Origin: an uncultured Bacilli bacterium | GTDB taxonomy: Bacteria > Bacillota_I > Bacilli_A > RF39 > UBA660 | Direction: 5' to 3' | Assembly: GCA_944351765.1 (NCBI GenBank) | Contig: CALVPR010000013.1 | Location: forward strand, 1-37,908 | DNA: 37,908 nt | Part shown: positions 1-8,821 of the stretch, one piece after another | How positions within the stretch are numbered: position 1 is the stretch's first letter | Layout: every line of letters begins with the position of its first letter | Notes under the pieces: model-generated | Database searches by the model: none | Seen by the model: only the letters and a program-made list of their open reading frames with translations | What the model was told of the DNA's origin: nothing | Program-made: the position numbers and the translations under genes

Positions 1-84
1 ACTTATCTTTCAAACAAAGGTCACCTTTGTTTGTTATCAATATTATAAATCGGTGAAATTTTAACTAATGTTTAACAATAAAAG

Positions 85-108
85 AAGATAATAAACATTT
101 ATTATCTT
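85..108 (-). terminator. Candidate terminator after infB
   Basis: An 11-base inverted repeat (85-95 with 98-108) forms a hairpin that contains the infB stop codon. On the minus strand it is followed by a T-rich stretch (TTCTTTTATTG). A second inverted repeat, CAAACAAAGGT/ACCTTTGTTTG, lies further downstream at about 11-33 and has no T-run. Nothing else is seen in the first 100 bases. Confidence 0.5.
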
Positions 109-2219
109 TTTATTTCACATATTTCATATGCTTCAATAATATCTTTTTCTTTAATATCATTAAAGTTTTCTATAGTAATACCACATTCTAATCCTTGTTT
201 TACTTCCTTGACTTGATCTTTTTCTCTTGCTATTGAATTGATATTACCATCATAAACAATAACACCATCTCTAATTACTCTAGCTTTAGCATCTCTTTTT
301 ATAATACCATCAGTTACATAAGAACCTGCAATTGTTCCAACTTTAGAAAATTTAAATAATTTTCTAACTTCTGCTGATCCAATTACTTTTTCTTCATATT
401 CTGGATCTAACTCACCTTTCATGGCATCTTCCATTTCTTCCACTACTTTATAAATAATATTATATAATCTAATATCAATATTTTTTTCTTTAGCATATTC
501 CATAATCTTATTACTTGGTCTAATATTAAATCCAATAATTATTGCATTTGAAGCAGATGCTAATACAATATCACTTTCTGTTACAGTACCTATTCCACTT
601 CTTATAACGTTAATTTTTACACCTTCAACATCTAGTTTTAACAAAGAATTTTTAACAGCTTCTTCGCTACCTTTAACATCGGCCTTTAATACAACATTAA
701 TCTCTTTGCATCCAGAATTAATTCTAGAAAATAAATCATCTAAACTAACAGAAGTTGTAGTTTTATTATTCTTTAATTTTTCATTTGTTTTTCTTTGTTC
801 AGCAATATTTCTAGCTTTCTTTTCTGTTTCAAATACCATAAATTTATCACCAGCTGAAGGGCTTTCATTTAATCCTGTGATAGTTACTGGCGTTGAAGGA
901 TCTGCTTCTACTAAATTTTCTCCTTTATCATTTTTTAAAGTTCTAACTCTTCCATGAGCAGTACCTACTACTATATTATCCCCAAGTCTTAATGTTCCAT
1001 TTTGTATTAATAAAGTTGCTACTACTCCTAAATTTTTGTCCATTTTTGATTCAATTACAGTTCCTTTGGCATAACGATTAGGGTTTGCCTTTAATTCTTG
1101 TATTTCACTTATTAATAATATTCTTTCTAATAAATCGTCTATTCCCATACCTGTTTTAGCAGAGATATTTACAAACATAACATCTCCACCCCATTCTTCA
1201 GGGGTTATTCCATTTTGTGCCATTTCAGTAAGTACTCTTTCTGGATTTGCATCAGGTTTATCCATTTTATTTACTGCTACAATAATTGGAACATTGGCAG
1301 CTTTAGCATGATCAATTGCTTCTTTAGTTTGAGGCATTACACCATCATCTGCTGCTACAATAATAATTACTATATCTGTAACACTAGCTCCCCTTGCACG
1401 CATTTCTGTAAATGCAGCATGACCAGGAGTATCTATAAACGTTATTCTCTTACCATTATAACTTATTTGATAAGCCCCAATTGCTTGAGTTATTCCTCCT
1501 GCTTCACCACTAGCTACATTAGTTTTTCTAATAGTATCAAGCAAAGTAGTCTTACCATGATCTACATGTCCCATAATCGTTACTACCGGTGCTCTTTCTA
1601 CTAAGTCTTCTTCTTTTTCTTCAATTTCTAATTCTTCAAAATTAACTTCATCCCTTGTTGTATCACTTTTTAAAGTTTTGCTATAATCTGATACTATTAT
1701 TTCTGCAGTATCAAAATCAATTGCACTATTAAGTGTTAACATCATACCAAGTCCCATTATCTTTTTCAAGACTTCTCCTACTCCAACATTAAGTAAACTT
1801 GCTAAATCAGAAACACTCATACCGTTACTATAAAGTATAACATTTTCATCATCTTCTACTTTATTTTCTTTTAGTTTTTCTTTATGCTTATACATTTCTT
1901 TTCTTTGTTTACGAAAATCTTCTTTATCTTCTTTATTTACATCATTATTTTTTTTCTTTTTCTTTGTTATATTTTCTTTACGTTCTTCTATTTCATCTAA
2001 TTCTTCTAAATAACTATCTTCAAATTCTTCAGAATCAAAATCATTATCTACAGTTTCTTCTTCACTTATATTTGCAATTTCATTATCTAACATAATTATT
2101 GCATCATCATCTAACATATCATCTTCATTTGTTGCATTTATATTTAAAGTTTTACATAAATTTAATATTTCTTCAATGCTCTTATTAACATCTATTGAAT
2201 ATTCTTTTACACTCATCAT
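102..2219 (-). CDS. infB: Translation initiation factor IF-2
   Basis: GTPase that places initiator fMet-tRNA on the 30S subunit and promotes 50S joining. About 705 residues. The order is a charged low-complexity N-terminal part rich in Glu and Lys (about residues 45-125), an IF2N domain (about 130-180), and a G domain with P-loop [13 protein letters not shown] and NKMD. It ends with the beta-barrel and C-terminal fMet-tRNA-binding domains. I chose the ATG at 2219 because a strong GGAGGTG lies 8 bases upstream; an in-frame TTG five codons earlier overlaps that ribosome site. A second ATG follows at 2216. It is the last gene of the rimP-nusA-ylxR-infB operon. No ylxQ (L7Ae-like) gene lies between ylxR and infB, unlike in B. 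subtilis. Confidence 0.97.
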   Translation of the reverse strand: MMSVKEYSIDVNKSIEEILNLCKTLNINATNEDDMLDDDAIIMLDNEIANISEEETVDNDFDSEEFEDSYLEELDEIEERKENITKKKKKNNDVNKEDKEDFRKQRKEMYKHKEKLKENKVEDDENVILYSNGMSVSDLASLLNVGVGEVLKKIMGLGMMLTLNSAIDFDTAEIIVSDYSKTLKSDTTRDEVNFEELEIEEKEEDLVERAPVVTIMGHVDHGKTTLLDTIRKTNVASGEAGGITQAIGAYQISYNGKRITFIDTPGHAAFTEMRARGASVTDIVIIIVAADDGVMPQTKEAIDHAKAANVPIIVAVNKMDKPDANPERVLTEMAQNGITPEEWGGDVMFVNISAKTGMGIDDLLERILLISEIQELKANPNRYAKGTVIESKMDKNLGVVATLLIQNGTLRLGDNIVVGTAHGRVRTLKNDKGENLVEADPSTPVTITGLNESPSAGDKFMVFETEKKARNIAEQRKTNEKLKNNKTTTSVSLDDLFSRINSGCKEINVVLKADVKGSEEAVKNSLLKLDVEGVKINVIRSGIGTVTESDIVLASASNAIIIGFNIRPSNKIMEYAKEKNIDIRLYNIIYKVVEEMEDAMKGELDPEYEEKVIGSAEVRKLFKFSKVGTIAGSYVTDGIIKRDAKARVIRDGVIVYDGNINSIAREKDQVKEVKQGLECGITIENFNDIKEKDIIEAYEICEIKR

Positions 2220-2237
2220 ATAAATCACCTCCAAAGT

Positions 2238-2498
2238 TTATTTATTTATAATATTTCTTAGCTCCTCATACACTTCATTGGGTATTTCTACTTCTAGTTT
2301 TTTTCCTAAAATATTACTTTTAATTGCTTTCTCTAATACTTCATTATCTTTTTTAATATATGCACCATGTCCATTAACTTTTCCTGTTAAATCTACGACA
2401 ACATTTTCTTTAGTTCTAACAACCCTAATTAACTCCTGTTTAGGTAATTGCTCTTTAGAAACAATACAAGTACGCATTGGTATTTTTTTTTGTTTCAT
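2238..2498 (-). CDS. ylxR: YlxR-family nucleic-acid-binding protein
   Basis: Small basic protein of 86 residues (DUF448/YlxR family), encoded between nusA and infB as in most Firmicutes. The family signature is visible as RTCIV near the start, then ELIRVVR, and NGHGAYI in the middle, which corresponds to the usual NGRGAY. Family members have been linked to transcription or RNase P regulation. The molecular role here is inferred only from family and position. The start codon immediately follows the nusA stop (TAGATG), so translation is probably coupled to nusA. Confidence 0.92.
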   Translation of the reverse strand: MKQKKIPMRTCIVSKEQLPKQELIRVVRTKENVVVDLTGKVNGHGAYIKKDNEVLEKAIKSNILGKKLEVEIPNEVYEELRNIINK

Positions 2499-3548
2499 CT
2501 ATTCTTCTACATCCTCAGCTTTTTTTACATCTATTTTATAATGAGTAAGTCTAGACGCTAGTTTAACGTTTTGTCCCTTTTTACCAATTGCTAATGAGAA
2601 ATTATCATTGTCTACAATGGCAAGAGCTTCTTTTTTCTTTTCATCTAATATACGTACTTCTATATTTTTAGCAGGAGATAAAGCATTTGCAATAAATGTA
2701 GCAGGATCTTTATCATATAATATTATATCTATTTTTTCTCCATTTATTTGTTTTAAAACTCTATTAATTCTACTTCCTTTTTCACCAATTATTGCTCCAA
2801 GTGGATCTATATTACTAAATTCTGAATATACAGCAATTTTACTTCTTGAACCTGCTTCCCTTGCTACAGAATATAGAATTACAGATCCATCACTTAATTC
2901 AGGTATTTCTAACTCTAATAATCTCTTTAAAAATCCATAATGCTTTCTAGATAGTAATATAAATACTCCTTTAGTACCAATATCAAGTTTAGATACATAT
3001 ACCTTTACTGAAGAACCCATTTCTAATTTTTCTCCTGGAATTATTTCATCTTTAGGTAAAATACCATGAGTTCTTCCTAAATCTACATAATAGTTATTAG
3101 CATCTTCTCTAGATAAGATACCTACTAATAACTCATCTTGTTTATCTTTAAATTCTTCTGTTATATTATTTTTTTCTGCTTCTTTAATTCTTTGAACTAC
3201 TACTTGTTTAGCAGTACCTGCAGCTACTCTACCAAAATCAGTTAATTCTTCATCTTTTTCAATTGTTTCTCCAATATTGATATCAGGCACTATTTTTCTA
3301 GCATCTTCTAAACTAATTTCAATTCTATCATCATTTACTTCTTCTACTACTGTTTTAAATGAGCATAATCTAATTTCTCCAGTTTCTGGATTTACTGTAC
3401 ATTTTCCATTAGGGTTTCCTGTTTTCTTTTTAAAAGCTGCTACCATTGCCTGTTCCATTGCTTCAATTACAATAGATTTGTCTATTCCTTTTTCTTTAAT
3501 AATACTATCTAATGCTGTTAAGAATTCCTTAATTTGTTTACTATTCAT
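2499..3548 (-). CDS. nusA: Transcription termination/antitermination factor NusA
   Basis: RNA polymerase-binding factor that controls pausing, termination and antitermination. 349 residues: an N-terminal RNAP-binding domain (about 1-130, with the EAMEQAMVAAFKK helix), an S1 domain (about 135-200), then two KH domains (about 200-345). The second KH domain carries the AIGKKGQNVKLASRL motif. It ends just after KH2 and has no acidic repeat extension, which is the usual Gram-positive form. The ribosome site AAGAGGAG lies six bases before the ATG. The gene starts one base after the rimP stop and is in the same transcription unit. Confidence 0.97.
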   Translation of the reverse strand: MNSKQIKEFLTALDSIIKEKGIDKSIVIEAMEQAMVAAFKKKTGNPNGKCTVNPETGEIRLCSFKTVVEEVNDDRIEISLEDARKIVPDINIGETIEKDEELTDFGRVAAGTAKQVVVQRIKEAEKNNITEEFKDKQDELLVGILSREDANNYYVDLGRTHGILPKDEIIPGEKLEMGSSVKVYVSKLDIGTKGVFILLSRKHYGFLKRLLELEIPELSDGSVILYSVAREAGSRSKIAVYSEFSNIDPLGAIIGEKGSRINRVLKQINGEKIDIILYDKDPATFIANALSPAKNIEVRILDEKKKEALAIVDNDNFSLAIGKKGQNVKLASRLTHYKIDVKKAEDVEE

Positions 3549-3549
3549 T

Positions 3550-3801
3550 TTATACTCCTCTTTCCTTTGAAGAAATATCTAATATATAACTTTCTTCAAT
3601 AATATCATTTTCATCTAATATTGGATTAATAATATTTGTTACTTCTACACAAGTATCAACATCGATAGGTACTTCTCTATCAATAGTTATTCTAAGAAAA
3701 TTATTATTTCCTTCTTTTTCATAGATAACACTATCAATAGTTACACCAATTTCATTTACCTTCTCTTCTACTAAATCTCTTACTTTTTTCTCTATGTCCA
3801 T
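3550..3801 (-). CDS. rimP: Ribosome maturation factor RimP, single-domain form
   Basis: RimP assists 30S subunit maturation. The product is only 83 residues, against about 150 for typical family members. It covers the N-terminal alpha/beta domain, ending at the segment that corresponds to the usual YxLEVSSPG (here YILDISS). The C-terminal SH3/Sm-like domain is absent, and nusA begins immediately afterwards, so the loss is not an obvious frameshift. I chose the ATG at 3801 because GGAGGT lies six bases upstream; the longer open frame to 3852 has no ribosome site and runs through the leader hairpin. Identification rests on position as the first gene before nusA and on the N-domain pattern. It is the promoter-proximal gene of the operon. 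Confidence 0.85.
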   Translation of the reverse strand: MDIEKKVRDLVEEKVNEIGVTIDSVIYEKEGNNNFLRITIDREVPIDVDTCVEVTNIINPILDENDIIEESYILDISSKERGV

Positions 3802-3820
3802 ATATACCTCCAATAATAAA

Positions 3821-3841
3821 GAGTGGTACTTTGTGCCACTC
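3821..3841 (-). promoter_or_regulatory. Leader hairpin upstream of rimP
   Basis: An inverted repeat (3821-3829 with 3833-3841, loop of three) lies in the 5' leader between the predicted transcription start and the rimP ribosome site. In the minus-strand RNA it forms six pairs, then one mismatch, then two pairs. It is followed by TTTATTATT. It could act as a weak attenuator, possibly under NusA autocontrol, but that is inference. Confidence 0.3.
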
Positions 3842-3861
3842 TCCTTCCTCAAGATACTTGT

Positions 3862-3890
3862 ATTATAGCATATATTATTAACAAAAACAA
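3862..3890 (-). promoter_or_regulatory. SigA-type promoter of the rimP-nusA-ylxR-infB operon
   Basis: On the minus strand, TTGTTT (3890-3885) and a perfect TATAAT (3867-3862) are separated by 17 bases. This places the start of transcription about 55 bases upstream of the rimP ATG. Confidence 0.7.
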
Positions 3891-3909
3891 GTAAATTTCA
3901 TATAAATAG

Positions 3910-3938
3910 TTGAATTTTATAAAAAATTAGTATATACT
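3910..3938 (+). promoter_or_regulatory. Promoter of tRNA-Arg
   Basis: TTGAAT (3910-3915), a 17-base spacer and TATACT (3933-3938) lie about 20 bases before the tRNA. The promoter is divergent from the rimP promoter, whose elements lie within 20 bases. Confidence 0.7.
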
Positions 3939-3958
3939 ATTAAATGTATTTATGTGAT

Positions 3959-4035
3959 GCGCCCATAGCTCAATTGGATAGAGCGTTTGGCTACGGACCA
4001 AAAGGTTTGGGGTTCGAATCCCTATGGGCGCGCCA
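3959..4035 (+). tRNA. tRNA-Arg(ACG)
   Basis: The complete cloverleaf can be read. Acceptor GCGCCCA pairs with TGGGCGC. The D arm is GCTC...GAGC. The anticodon stem TTTGG/CCAAA holds loop CTACGGA, giving anticodon ACG. The T arm is GGGG-TTCGAAT-CCCT-like. The discriminator is G, and CCA is encoded (4033-4035). The wobble A is expected to be deaminated to inosine to read CGN arginine codons. Confidence 0.96.
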
Positions 4036-4047
4036 TTTATGTTTATT

Positions 4048-4070
4048 AAGACACTTATGTGTCTTTTTTT
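4048..4070 (+). terminator. Rho-independent terminator of tRNA-Arg
   Basis: The stem AAGACAC/GTGTCTT (4048-4054 and 4059-4065) with loop TTAT is followed by an uninterrupted T-run to 4070. Confidence 0.85.
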
Positions 4071-4124
4071 ATGATACATTTATATATGTTAAGTTTACAG
4101 AATTTTTCTTAACGAATTGAATTT

Positions 4125-5153
4125 TCACTTACAATTTTCTATTTGTTTTGTTTCATTTAACAATTTATCAAAATCAGAAATATAATTTTTATCTTGAATC
4201 ACTTTATATTTTTCATATTCATTTTCAGCCTTTTCTACTGCTTGTTTATGCGAAATCTTTCCTTTTCCTTCTAATACTTCATAATGAAATAATTTTAAAG
4301 CATTTTCTACTTCATTTTTCCAATCATTCATATACATTGTAATATTTCTTTCAGCATTATTTTCAGCAATATCTAAAAACAAATTTACTAAATTATTTAA
4401 TTTTTTTATTTCTCTCTCATCTAAATAATTTTTAGCAATTATACAATCAGATTTTAATATCTTACCATCAGGAGAATTTTCCCAAGTAGTAAGTCCCATA
4501 TTTTTCTTTTTAGAATCTACTCTATTGTAAATAATTTCCGCTGCTGTTTGTCCTGTAATTGCATAATGAAATTTATTTTGAATTGTTTTATAAAATGTTA
4601 TAGCCATATCACTATTTCTATCATAATCAATAGAACATTCTGCAAAAATATCAGTAATTTTTTGATAAAACATTCTTTCACTTGTACGAATTAATTTAAT
4701 TCTTTCAAGTAATCTTTTAAAATATTCTTGATCTGATTTTCTTGCTTTCATAAATCTTTCATCATTTAAACAAAAACCTTGTACCATATAGTCTTTAATT
4801 ATTTTATTCGACCAAATTCTAAACTTTATTGCCTTTTTAGAATTAACTCTAAATCCAATAGAAATAATCATATCAAGATTATAGTATGGATAAATTCTTT
4901 TAACTTCTCTATTTCCTTCTTTTTGAACTTGTGCAATTTTTGCACAAGTTGAATTTTCTTCTAATTCTTTATCATTATAAATATTTTTAATATGTCTAAT
5001 AACACCACTTCTATCAATATTGAAAAGTGTAGCAATAGCTTCCGTATTTAACCAAACATCTTCATTTTCTAATAGTACTTCAACCTTTACATTTCCTTCT
5101 TCATCATTATAAAATAAAATATTTTTTTCATTTCCAATTAATTTATCTTGCAT
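4125..5153 (-). CDS. rhuM: RhuM-family protein
   Basis: 342 residues, matching the RhuM 'virulence protein' family in length and pattern. The N-terminal DNA-binding-like half has VWLNTEAIATLFNIDRSGVIRHI, with the invariant STCAKIAQVQ segment at about residue 67 and YNLDMIISIGFRVNS followed by a WSN segment. A conserved C-terminal half follows, with YHYAITGQTAAEII-like text. Biochemical function is not established for the family. It is often found with Fic genes, restriction systems or mobile islands. Here it stands alone behind a tRNA gene, a common integration site, with its own promoter and no partner. The family assignment is firm; the role is unknown. Confidence 0.88.
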   Translation of the reverse strand: MQDKLIGNEKNILFYNDEEGNVKVEVLLENEDVWLNTEAIATLFNIDRSGVIRHIKNIYNDKELEENSTCAKIAQVQKEGNREVKRIYPYYNLDMIISIGFRVNSKKAIKFRIWSNKIIKDYMVQGFCLNDERFMKARKSDQEYFKRLLERIKLIRTSERMFYQKITDIFAECSIDYDRNSDMAITFYKTIQNKFHYAITGQTAAEIIYNRVDSKKKNMGLTTWENSPDGKILKSDCIIAKNYLDEREIKKLNNLVNLFLDIAENNAERNITMYMNDWKNEVENALKLFHYEVLEGKGKISHKQAVEKAENEYEKYKVIQDKNYISDFDKLLNETKQIENCK

Positions 5154-5189
5154 TTTTACACCTCTTCTAATTACTCTGCTTTTTTCAAC

Positions 5190-5217
5190 ATTATATCATG
5201 CACATCTTAATGTGTAA
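5190..5217 (-). promoter_or_regulatory. Promoter of the rhuM gene with a small palindrome
   Basis: On the minus strand TTACAC (5217-5212), 16 bases and TATAAT (5195-5190) are followed by GAAGAGGTG and the ATG at 5153. The spacer contains CACAT-TAAG-ATGTG, a perfect five-base inverted repeat that could be an operator. Confidence 0.5.
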
Positions 5218-5284
5218 ATTAATAAACATCTATAAGTAACAATAATTTATAACATTATTTAAAATAATTAAAAAATTGTATTGA

Positions 5285-5311
5285 CAAAAAAAGAACTATA
5301 ATCAAGTTCTT
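5285..5311 (-). terminator. Rho-independent terminator of uvrA
   Basis: On the minus strand the stem AAGAACT/AGTTCTT has a seven-base loop and is followed by T7 then G. It lies about 60 bases after the uvrA stop. Confidence 0.8.
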
Positions 5312-5326
5312 AATTAAGATTATACT

Positions 5327-5365
5327 GTTTATAACTATTTTTAAATAACTTGTATAGTTATAAAC
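5327..5365. repeat. 12-base inverted repeat between uvrA and its terminator
   Basis: GTTTATAACTAT (5327-5338) and ATAGTTATAAAC (5354-5365) are perfect inverted copies, 15 bases apart. There is no T-run on either side. It may protect the 3' end of the uvrA mRNA; its role is unknown. It is in the 220-base gap between rhuM and uvrA. Confidence 0.6.
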
Positions 5366-5373
5366 AAGCTATA

Positions 5374-8187
5374 TTAATTTAATATTTCTTTTAAAAATTG
5401 TCCTGTATAACTTTCTGCTACTTTACTTACTTCTTCTGGAGTTCCTGTACATACTATATTTCCTCCTAAATTACCTCCTTCAGGTCCTAAATCAATAATA
5501 TAGTCTGCCACTTTAATTATATCTAAATTATGTTCAATAACTATAACAGTATCGCCATTATCTACTATTCTTTGTAAAATAGAAAGTAATTTCTTAATAT
5601 CGTGAGAATGTAATCCTGTACTAGGTTCATCTAATATAAATAAACTTTTACCTGTAGGTTTCTTTTGTAATTCTTTAGCAAGTTTTACTCTTGCTGCTTC
5701 TCCTCCTGATAAAGTTGGAGCACTTTGTCCAAGTTTTATATAACCCAGTCCTACATCTTGCATTACCTTTAACTTGCTTAATACTTTTGGATGATTTTCA
5801 AAAAATGTAATTGCCTCATCTACACGCATATCAAGTACTTCACTAATATTTTTACCTTTATATTTTATATCCAAAGTTTCTCTATTGTATCTTGTACCAT
5901 GACATACTTCACAAGGGACATAAACATCAGGTAAGAAATGCATCTCTATTTTCTTAACTCCATCTCCCCAGCATGCTTCACATCTTCCACCTTTAACATT
6001 AAAACTAAATCTTCCTTTATCATATCCTTTGATCTTAGCATCTTTGGTTTCAGCAAATATATCTCTTATATCATCAAATACCCCAACGTAAGTAGCAGGA
6101 TTACTTCTAGGAGTTCTACCAATTGGGTTTTGGGTAATTTGAACTACTTTATCAATGTTTTCAATACCTTTTATTTCTTTATGTTTTCCAGGTTTCTCTT
6201 TAAATACATACAAGTTACTTGCAAGTGCTTTATATAATATTTCATTTACTAAACTTGATTTTCCACTTCCAGATACTCCTGTTACACAAATAAACGTACC
6301 AAGTGGAAATTTAACATTAATATTTTTTAAGTTATTTTCTTTTGCACCTTTTATTTCAAGATATTTCTTGTTACCTTTTCTTCTTTTAGTAGGCACTTCT
6401 ATCTTTTCCTTACCTGTTAGATATTTACCTGTTAAACTATTCTCATTTTGCATTACTTCTTCTGGAGTTCCTGCTGCCATAACTTGTCCACCATTGTCTC
6501 CTGCATAAGGACCTATATCTATTAAATAATCAGATGCTAACATTGTATCAGTATCGTGTTCTACAACTATTAGTGAATTACCTAAATCACGCATTTCTAA
6601 TAACGAATTAATTAGTTTACGATTATCTCTTTGATGTAAACCAATACTAGGTTCATCTAGTACATATAAAACACCAGTTAATCTAGAACCTATTTGTGTT
6701 GCTAGTCTTATTCTTTGAGACTCTCCTCCTGATAAAGTTCCTGCACTTCTATTTAATGTTAAATAATCAAGTCCAACATTTATTAAGAAATCTAACCTTG
6801 ACATGATTTCTTTAACAATAATACTTGCTATTTCTTCTTGTTCTTTATTTAGTTTTAAATTACTAATAAAATCTCTTAATTCTCTAATAGATAAACAAGT
6901 TACTTCATAAATATTTTTCTTATTTATAAGTACAGATAACACACTTTCTTGAAGTCTTGTTCCATTACAAGTAGGACAAGGAAGTTCTGTCATATATTGT
7001 TCAATCCAATCTCTTATCCATCCACTTTTTGTTTCAATATATCTTCTTTCTAAATTAGTTATTATTCCTTCAAAGTAATTTTTACTCTTTCTTGTATTGC
7101 CATTTTTAGCAACATAATTAAACTCTAACATATCAGGAGATCCATATAATAATATATCTAATTTATCTTTTTCCAAATCTTTTATTTTTTTATCTAAATC
7201 AATATCATAATATTTACTTAAAGTTACAAGTTCTGTATTCATTATACTATTAGGGTCATCCAAATTAATTACCACAATTGCCCCTTCATTTACTGATTTA
7301 TTCTTATCAGGAATAATTAAATCTAAATCTAATTTATATTTAATACCAAGTCCTTTACAATCAGGGCACGCTCCATATGGAGCATTAAATGAAAATATTC
7401 TAGGCTCAAGTTCATCTAATGAATAATCACAATAAGGACAAGCAAAATTCTCACTTAAAAGAATTTCCTTATCTCCTACTACATCAATAATTACTTTACC
7501 GTGAGCAAGTTTTGTTGCAGTCTCCACTGAATCATATAAACGACTTCTTATATTGTCTTTAATAACAAGTCTATCTATAATAACTGATATATTATGTTTT
7601 TTAGTTTTAGAAAGTTCTATATCTTCACTTAAATCTAATAGTTCTCCATCTACTTTAACTCTAATATAGCCATCTTTTCTAAGACTTTCAAATAAATCTT
7701 TATGTGTTCCCTTTTCTCCTTTTACAACCGGAGCCATAACCATTATCTTTGTTCCATCTTCTAACTCCAGTACTTTATTAACCATTTCTTCAATACTTTG
7801 AGAAGTAATTGGTATATTATGTTCTGGACAGTAAGGAACACCAATTCTTGCAAATAATAGTCTTAAATAATCATATATTTCCGTAACAGTACCAACAGTA
7901 CTTCTAGGATTTTTATTAGTAGTCTTTTGATCAATACTAATTGACGGACTTAACCCTTCAATACTATCTACATCAGGCTTCTCTGAATTACCTAAAAACT
8001 GTCTTGCATAAGCACTTAAACTTTCAACATATCTTCTTTGTCCTTCAGCATATATTGTATCAAATGCTAAAGATGATTTACCACTTCCAGATACTCCAGT
8101 CATTACAACAAGTTTATTCTTTGGTATTTCAATATCAATATTCTTTAAATTATTTTCTCTAGCACCTTTTATTACTATTTTATCCAT
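5374..8187 (-). CDS. uvrA: Excinuclease ABC subunit A
   Basis: Damage-recognition ATPase of nucleotide excision repair, working with UvrB and UvrC. 937 residues, the usual full length. Two ABC ATPase halves are visible. The first has P-loop GVSGSGKSSLAFDT near residue 31, CPYC/CPDC zinc-binding cysteines and a LSGGESQRIRLA signature. The second has GVSGSGKSSL near residue 640, the CEAC...CEVC zinc module at about 745-775, LSGGEAARVKLA and LFILDEPSTGLH. uvrB is not adjacent, so this is a stand-alone gene. The start is the ATG at 8187, following a weak AAGGGTG site. No residues appear to be missing. Confidence 0.98.
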   Translation of the reverse strand: MDKIVIKGARENNLKNIDIEIPKNKLVVMTGVSGSGKSSLAFDTIYAEGQRRYVESLSAYARQFLGNSEKPDVDSIEGLSPSISIDQKTTNKNPRSTVGTVTEIYDYLRLLFARIGVPYCPEHNIPITSQSIEEMVNKVLELEDGTKIMVMAPVVKGEKGTHKDLFESLRKDGYIRVKVDGELLDLSEDIELSKTKKHNISVIIDRLVIKDNIRSRLYDSVETATKLAHGKVIIDVVGDKEILLSENFACPYCDYSLDELEPRIFSFNAPYGACPDCKGLGIKYKLDLDLIIPDKNKSVNEGAIVVINLDDPNSIMNTELVTLSKYYDIDLDKKIKDLEKDKLDILLYGSPDMLEFNYVAKNGNTRKSKNYFEGIITNLERRYIETKSGWIRDWIEQYMTELPCPTCNGTRLQESVLSVLINKKNIYEVTCLSIRELRDFISNLKLNKEQEEIASIIVKEIMSRLDFLINVGLDYLTLNRSAGTLSGGESQRIRLATQIGSRLTGVLYVLDEPSIGLHQRDNRKLINSLLEMRDLGNSLIVVEHDTDTMLASDYLIDIGPYAGDNGGQVMAAGTPEEVMQNENSLTGKYLTGKEKIEVPTKRRKGNKKYLEIKGAKENNLKNINVKFPLGTFICVTGVSGSGKSSLVNEILYKALASNLYVFKEKPGKHKEIKGIENIDKVVQITQNPIGRTPRSNPATYVGVFDDIRDIFAETKDAKIKGYDKGRFSFNVKGGRCEACWGDGVKKIEMHFLPDVYVPCEVCHGTRYNRETLDIKYKGKNISEVLDMRVDEAITFFENHPKVLSKLKVMQDVGLGYIKLGQSAPTLSGGEAARVKLAKELQKKPTGKSLFILDEPSTGLHSHDIKKLLSILQRIVDNGDTVIVIEHNLDIIKVADYIIDLGPEGGNLGGNIVCTGTPEEVSKVAESYTGQFLKEILN

Positions 8188-8214
8188 AACATCACACCCT
8201 TAAATACAAGTAGT

Positions 8215-8243
8215 ATTATATAGCAAACATTTGTTTATGTCAA
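8215..8243 (-). promoter_or_regulatory. Strong SigA promoter of uvrA
   Basis: Consensus TTGACA (8243-8238), 17-base spacer, consensus TATAAT (8220-8215) on the minus strand, about 28 bases before the uvrA ATG. No LexA/DinR-type box was recognised. Confidence 0.85.
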
Positions 8244-8250
8244 CATCTAT

Positions 8251-8820
8251 TTATAGCATTTCCTTTAATTTATTTTTTATTCTATAAATAATATTATATA
8301 CATATTTTATATCTTTATTTAATATATCCGCTATCTCACTATAACTATAACCACTTTTTAATAATTCAATTATTTCTTTTTCAGATTCAATCAATCCATC
8401 ATAATAACTTTCATAAGTATTTCCTTTGTCAAATACCATATATTCAATCATATCTTCTTCTTTATACAACTTATTTGAGTAATCTATTTCTTCATCTTCT
8501 AATGGAACTGATTCATTTAATATTTTATTTTTCTTTTTAGTAATAGATCTTTTATAAGTTTTTAATGCATTATTTAGATATGATACTAAAAAAGTATTAA
8601 AAGAAGCACCATTATCTTGATTATAATTACTTATTGCTTCTTCAAAACAAATATTTAATTCTAATAATACATCGTTAAAATCTACACCTTTATCACTATT
8701 TTCCATAACAAATGTTTTAGCATTAGCATACATTAAATTTTTATATTTTTGATATAACATTTCTTTTGCTTCTTCATTATTTTCTTGGGCTAAATATATA
8801 AGTTCATAATCATTATTCAT
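8251..8820 (-). CDS. sigH: Sigma-70 family factor, SigH-like
   Basis: 189-residue sigma factor of region 2 plus region 4 type. Region 2 lies at about residues 10-95 (NNEEAKEMLYQKYKNLM start). A C-terminal helix-turn-helix reads SGYSYSEIADIL at about 155-180. In Bacillus, sigH follows mrnC-rlmB(-yacP) exactly as here, so position supports SigH, the sigma factor of sporulation initiation. The sequence is shorter than Bacillus SigH (about 218 residues) and diverged; yacP is absent. The ATG follows the rlmB stop directly (TAAAATG), with an AAGGA site inside the rlmB tail, so the two are translationally coupled. The next genes of the Bacillus cluster (rpmG, secE, nusG) are not here. Confidence 0.75.
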   Translation of the reverse strand: MNNDYELIYLAQENNEEAKEMLYQKYKNLMYANAKTFVMENSDKGVDFNDVLLELNICFEEAISNYNQDNGASFNTFLVSYLNNALKTYKRSITKKKNKILNESVPLEDEEIDYSNKLYKEEDMIEYMVFDKGNTYESYYDGLIESEKEIIELLKSGYSYSEIADILNKDIKYVYNIIYRIKNKLKEML

Positions 8821-8821
8821 T

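Noticed and set aside
706-1604. Plus-strand open frames opposite infB, and similar ones opposite nusA, uvrA, prkC and parC
   Set aside because: They are low-complexity reverse-strand reads of strongly conserved genes and lack ribosome sites.
5281-5302. TTGACA followed by TATAAT on the plus strand as a promoter
   Set aside because: The spacing is only 10 bases and no plus-strand gene follows. The second element is part of the uvrA terminator loop.
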